DNA from: Thalassovita taeanensis | GTDB lineage: Bacteria; Pseudomonadota; Alphaproteobacteria; Rhodobacterales; Rhodobacteraceae | Assembly: GCF_900110775.1 (NCBI RefSeq) | Contig: NZ_FOEP01000011.1 | Location: 1-64,000 of the forward strand | Length of the DNA: 64,000 bases | Direction: 5' to 3' | Part shown: positions 62,436 through 64,000 of the stretch, piece by piece | Numbering within the stretch: position 1 is the stretch's first letter | Layout: every line of letters begins with the position of its first letter | Position numbers and translations under genes: made by a program | Notes under the pieces: generated by a model | The model's input: the letters and a program-made list of their open reading frames with translations, nothing else | Told to the model about the DNA's origin: nothing | Databases searched by the model: none

Positions 62436-63062
62436 ATGCACCCGAATCCTGCCTTCCGAAAAACCCCGCGCGACAGAAACCTGAATTTTGCCGCGCAGGT
62501 CGGGTTTGGAGTTCTGGCGGTGGCCGATGAGTCCGGGCTGCCGCTGCTCAGCCATATCCCTTTTGTGATCGAAGATGACGCTGCACTGTTCCATCTCGTG
62601 CGCTCAAACCCGATTGTGGCGCGACTTGCAGCGCCGCACCCGGCACGCTTGGCGGTCAGTGGGCCACACAGCTATGTCTCTCCCGACTGGTATGGGACTG
62701 CGGATCAAGTACCCACATGGAATTACGTCGCCGTGCATCTGACCGGTATGGCCGAAGCTTTGCCCCAGACAGAGTTGCGCCCAATGTTGGATTCGCTTTC
62801 GCACAAATTTGAGGCGCAGCTTGCACCAAAACCGGAATGGACATCGGAAAAGATGACCGACGGCGTGATGGACCGGATGATGCGGCAGATCGTGCCCTTT
62901 CGGCTGCACATCACCGATGTGCAGGGCACCTGGAAGCTGGCACAGAACAAACCCGAGGCCGCACGGCTTGCTGCGTCTGACGGTGTGGCGCAATTCGGCA
63001 TGGGCAGCGAAGTGCAGGCGTTGGCCGATCTGATGCGCACGCCGCCACCTGAACAGCAATAG
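62436..63062 (+). CDS. PaiB-like FMN-binding protein
   Basis: This 208-residue split-barrel protein is of the PaiB (FMN_bind_2) family. It has MHPNPAFRKTPRD at the start, LPLLSHIPFVIEDD, SGPHSYVSPDWYGTADQVPTWNYVAVHLTG and a TWKLAQNKPEAAR ending. In Bacillus, PaiB is called a negative regulator, but the fold suggests flavin binding. The ATG at 62436 matches the family start. Confidence 0.92.
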   Translation: MHPNPAFRKTPRDRNLNFAAQVGFGVLAVADESGLPLLSHIPFVIEDDAALFHLVRSNPIVARLAAPHPARLAVSGPHSYVSPDWYGTADQVPTWNYVAVHLTGMAEALPQTELRPMLDSLSHKFEAQLAPKPEWTSEKMTDGVMDRMMRQIVPFRLHITDVQGTWKLAQNKPEAARLAASDGVAQFGMGSEVQALADLMRTPPPEQQ

Positions 63063-63114
63063 ACAGCGGTTGCCTCCATCCCTAGGCTGCGTCCAAGCTT
63101 TGGGAGAGAACATC

Positions 63115-63720
63115 ATGAAACTCGTATCCGCCGCCGCCTCGCCGTTTGTGCGCAAGGTCCATGTTGTACTGCACGAAACCGGCCAGACAGGCGACGTGGA
63201 AATTGTGCCAGTAAAAACATCGCCACTTTCCACCTCGGCCGAGGTGAGGGCTGCGAATCCAATTGGGAAAATCCCTGCATTGATTCGCAGTGACGGGCCT
63301 GCCCTCTATGACAGCCGCGTAATTTGCCAATACCTGAATGAACGCGCGGACGCGCACCTGTATCCTGATTCGCGCAAATGGGAGGTAATGACGCTGGAAG
63401 CGACCGCCGATGGCATCATGGACGCCGCTGTGCTGATTTCGTACGAAAACCGTCTGCGCCCGTCAGATCTGATTTTCAAAGACTGGACCGATGCCCAATG
63501 GGCCAAGGTGACAAGCGCTGTGAGTGCCGTGAATGATCGCTGGATGAGCCATCTGAATGGCCCCCTGGACATTGGGCAGATCGCCATGGGTTGTGCGTTG
63601 GGGTATCTGGATTTCCGGCACGACGCACGCGGCTGGCGCAAAGGCAACGACGCGCTGGACGACTGGTTTGCGGCCTTCTCACGTCGCGACAGCATGATCG
63701 CGACCGCTCCAAGCGATTGA
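63115..63720 (+). CDS. Glutathione S-transferase family protein
   Basis: This 201-residue protein has an N-terminal thioredoxin-like domain (MKLVSAAASPFVRKVHVVLHE, NPIGKIPALI with cis-Pro, YDSRVICQYLNE) and an all-helical C-terminal domain. Ser9 lies where GSTs bind glutathione thiol. The substrate is unknown. GGGAGAG precedes the ATG at 63115. It is followed by a strong hairpin. Confidence 0.92.
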   Translation: MKLVSAAASPFVRKVHVVLHETGQTGDVEIVPVKTSPLSTSAEVRAANPIGKIPALIRSDGPALYDSRVICQYLNERADAHLYPDSRKWEVMTLEATADGIMDAAVLISYENRLRPSDLIFKDWTDAQWAKVTSAVSAVNDRWMSHLNGPLDIGQIAMGCALGYLDFRHDARGWRKGNDALDDWFAAFSRRDSMIATAPSD

Positions 63721-63721
63721 G

Positions 63722-63758
63722 GATACTGGCCCTCTTATAAGATCAGAGGGCCAGTATC
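63722..63758. terminator. Bidirectional terminator, 14-bp perfect stem
   Basis: GATACTGGCCCTCT (63722-63735) and AGAGGGCCAGTATC (63745-63758) form a perfect 14-bp stem with a 9-nt loop, right between two convergent stop codons. Short T-rich tracts follow on both strands. Confidence 0.85.
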
Positions 63759-63762
63759 TATT

Positions 63763-64000
63763 TCAGAACGACAGGCTGACGCCAAAGTTCAGCGCGTTTG
63801 TGATGATCCGCGCATGCAGATCGCCACCGCCGTCCAAATCGACATTGTTGTCCGAAATCGTGAACTGATATTCGCTGAACAGCGCCCAACGATCGTTGAG
63901 CTTATAGCTGGCACCCGCTGTCAATCGCGCCGCCGGCCCAGTCATCTGATACCCATAGGTATGGTCGCCACCTGTGGGTTCGATATCAACATGCGGCAGC
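63763..64000 (-). CDS. Outer-membrane beta-barrel protein, 3' part only
   Basis: The last 79 codons of a minus-strand gene run off the window. The sequence (GPAARLTAGASYKLNDRWALF, SEYQFTISDNNVDLDGGG, IITNALNFGVSLSF) shows alternating beta strands and a terminal Phe, as in eight-stranded OmpA/OmpW-like barrels. It resembles the lipid A oxidase (LpxQ)-like barrels of alphaproteobacteria, but only weakly from memory, so the function is open. Confidence 0.8.
   Translation of the reverse strand, partial: LPHVDIEPTGGDHTYGYQMTGPAARLTAGASYKLNDRWALFSEYQFTISDNNVDLDGGGDLHARIITNALNFGVSLSF

Overview
The window reads as chromosomal DNA of a marine alphaproteobacterium of the order Rhodobacterales (Roseobacter/Rhodobacter group). 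The evidence is high G+C coding sequence, very short intergenic gaps, frequent 1-4 nt start/stop overlaps, a five-gene atpHAGDC operon with a GTG-initiated atpH, a CIRCE-controlled groESL, a HIG1-type twin-transmembrane protein, a Hint-domain protein and a conserved 'CTCC...GGAGTATTT' type intergenic palindrome. No intact mobile element, prophage or CRISPR array is visible. One decayed-looking intergenic stretch is present near 27.3-27.9 kb.

Layout. 0-6 kb: tuf, a lipoprotein, a cytochrome P450 and parC. 6-15 kb: an SH3 protein, an SDR, a twin-TM protein, cobalamin adenosyltransferase, etfBA, a GNAT, groESL with its promoter and CIRCE operator, a DUF2161 nuclease-like protein, Mn-dependent pyrophosphatase and a secreted His/Asp-rich protein. 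15-22 kb: a HAD phosphatase preceded by 11-bp iterons, a MaoC dehydratase, then ribF-ycgN-threonine aldolase in an overlapping operon, an alpha/beta hydrolase with an HCCA-isomerase-like protein, prs and an H-type lectin. 22-27 kb: the ATP synthase F1 operon. 28-32 kb: a methyltransferase, gloB, clpA and an M23 peptidase. 33-36.4 kb: a MotA/ExbB-like protein paired with a 730-residue coiled-coil MotB/OmpA-like protein. 36-43 kb: chaC, DUF2125, hisC-tyrA-extensin operon, rpsD and a Hint protein.

44-47.3 kb holds an arsenate resistance operon: an ArsR-ArsC fusion, a dedicated GAPDH and the ArsJ permease. A palindromic operator overlaps the first start codon. Facing it is an LpxR-like lipid A deacylase. 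47.6-51.4 kb holds what looks like a complete glucosylglycerate compatible-solute module: a GH13 phosphorylase convergent with GpgS and a GpgP/MpgP-type phosphatase. 51.5-53.3 kb carries an SDR and an enoyl-CoA hydratase lacking one usual catalytic Glu.

53.4-59.1 kb is a compact phosphorelay island of two receivers, an Hpt protein and two histidine kinases. One receiver carries a degenerate GGDEF-like output, and one kinase has a perfect 33-bp in-frame tandem duplication. 59-64 kb ends with DUF4202, tRNA-Lys, dapF, mtaB, a PaiB-like protein, a GST and the 3' end of an outer-membrane beta-barrel gene. All functional calls come from reading motifs and context; no database search was run.
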